From assembly GCA_024707325.1 (NCBI GenBank), contig JANPZY010000001.1, positions 1,798,501-1,862,500 on the forward strand: a stretch of DNA of 64,000 bases, given 5' to 3'. Shown one piece after another: positions 63,710 to 64,000 of the stretch. A model generated the notes under the pieces. The model saw nothing but the letters and a program-made list of their open reading frames with translations. It was not told the DNA's origin and did not search any database. Positions within the stretch are counted from its first letter, which is position 1; each line of letters begins with the position of its first letter. Made by a program: the position numbers and the translations under genes. This DNA comes from Opitutus sp. (lineage in GTDB: Bacteria > Verrucomicrobiota > Verrucomicrobiia > Opitutales > Opitutaceae).

Positions 63710-64000
63710 TCAGGGATTGATCGTTTCGACGTATTGGAAGCGGCCGTCTTTCACGGTGATGATGACCGCGCTCTTCGAAGCGTCACGTTTGGGATCGATG
63801 GTGATGGTGCCGGTGACGGCTTCGAAATCCTTGGTGGCGGCCAGCGCATCGCGAATTGCCGCGCGATCGGTCGAGCCGGCGCGCCGGATGGCGTCGGCCA
63901 GCACGAGCACCGAGTCGTAACCGAGCGAAGCGTTGGAGTCGGGCGCGAAACCCTCGCCCCAGCGCTGGCGGTAGGCGTCGACGAACTCCTGCACGCGCGG
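63710..64000 (-). CDS. second LivK-family substrate-binding protein, 5' partial
   Basis: Only the C-terminal 96 codons are in the window; the frame stays open to the edge. FAPDSNASLGYDSVLVLADA, IRRAGSTDRAAIRDALAATK, DFEAVTGTITIDPKRDASKS and AVIITVKDGRFQYVETINP align end to end with the C-terminus of the neighbouring binding protein, so the two are tandem paralogs. Two binding proteins feeding one permease would widen substrate range. Confidence 0.9.
   Translation of the reverse strand, partial: PRVQEFVDAYRQRWGEGFAPDSNASLGYDSVLVLADAIRRAGSTDRAAIRDALAATKDFEAVTGTITIDPKRDASKSAVIITVKDGRFQYVETINP

Overview
The window is a G+C-rich bacterial chromosome segment, probably from a member of the Verrucomicrobiota close to Opitutaceae. 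That assignment is inferred from four things: an exosortase/PEP-CTERM system, a very large envelope-polysaccharide locus, a reg_prop-type hybrid sensor kinase, and an S23 four-helix-bundle gene. There are no rRNA or tRNA genes and no recognisable phage or IS element.

Layout. 2-2622 (+): a lectin-like repeat protein cut by the window edge and a secreted beta-helix protein. 2728-8367 (+): an exosortase operon (WcaI-type glycosyltransferase, exosortase/EpsI fusion, TPR protein). 9046-12544 (-): a GT2, an asparagine-synthase-like protein and one PEP-CTERM substrate with its own terminator. 12718-15156 (+): a large secreted protein. 15145-40694 (-): a 25.5-kb run of tightly packed, often ATGA-overlapping genes for an exported polysaccharide. 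It is headed by a NusG/RfaH-like regulator, followed by an outer-membrane barrel, Wza-like and Wzc-like proteins, an O-antigen ligase, an ABC exporter, about eleven glycosyltransferases, two sugar-modifying oxidoreductases, a Wzy-like protein and a pyruvyl transferase. 40898-42301 (+): the divergent WcaJ-type initiating transferase. 42587-49661: two-component signalling genes, including a 1,268-residue hybrid kinase. 49819-50995 (+): a small secretory-looking peptide with two Cys/Thr-rich repeats followed by a compact YcaO enzyme, the best candidate here for an undescribed peptide-modification system. 51145-53339 (-): a small membrane protein and HtpG. 53565-58271 (+): TreZ and TreY for trehalose from maltooligosaccharides. 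58471-64000 (-): a branched-chain amino-acid type ABC transporter (LivF, G, M, H and two binding proteins), interrupted by an S23 gene bounded by perfect 33-bp inverted repeats.

Two features cut across the window. First, degenerate 22-bp tandem arrays occupy every open convergent gene junction (8.4, 42.3, 51.0 and 58.4 kb), and two and a half units lie inside a CDS near the fifth (14.9 kb). Second, at least twelve single-base or short indels interrupt otherwise well-conserved reading frames. Many sit in homopolymers and the correct frame resumes at once, so most probably reflect sequence error; broken genes are annotated over their full extent.
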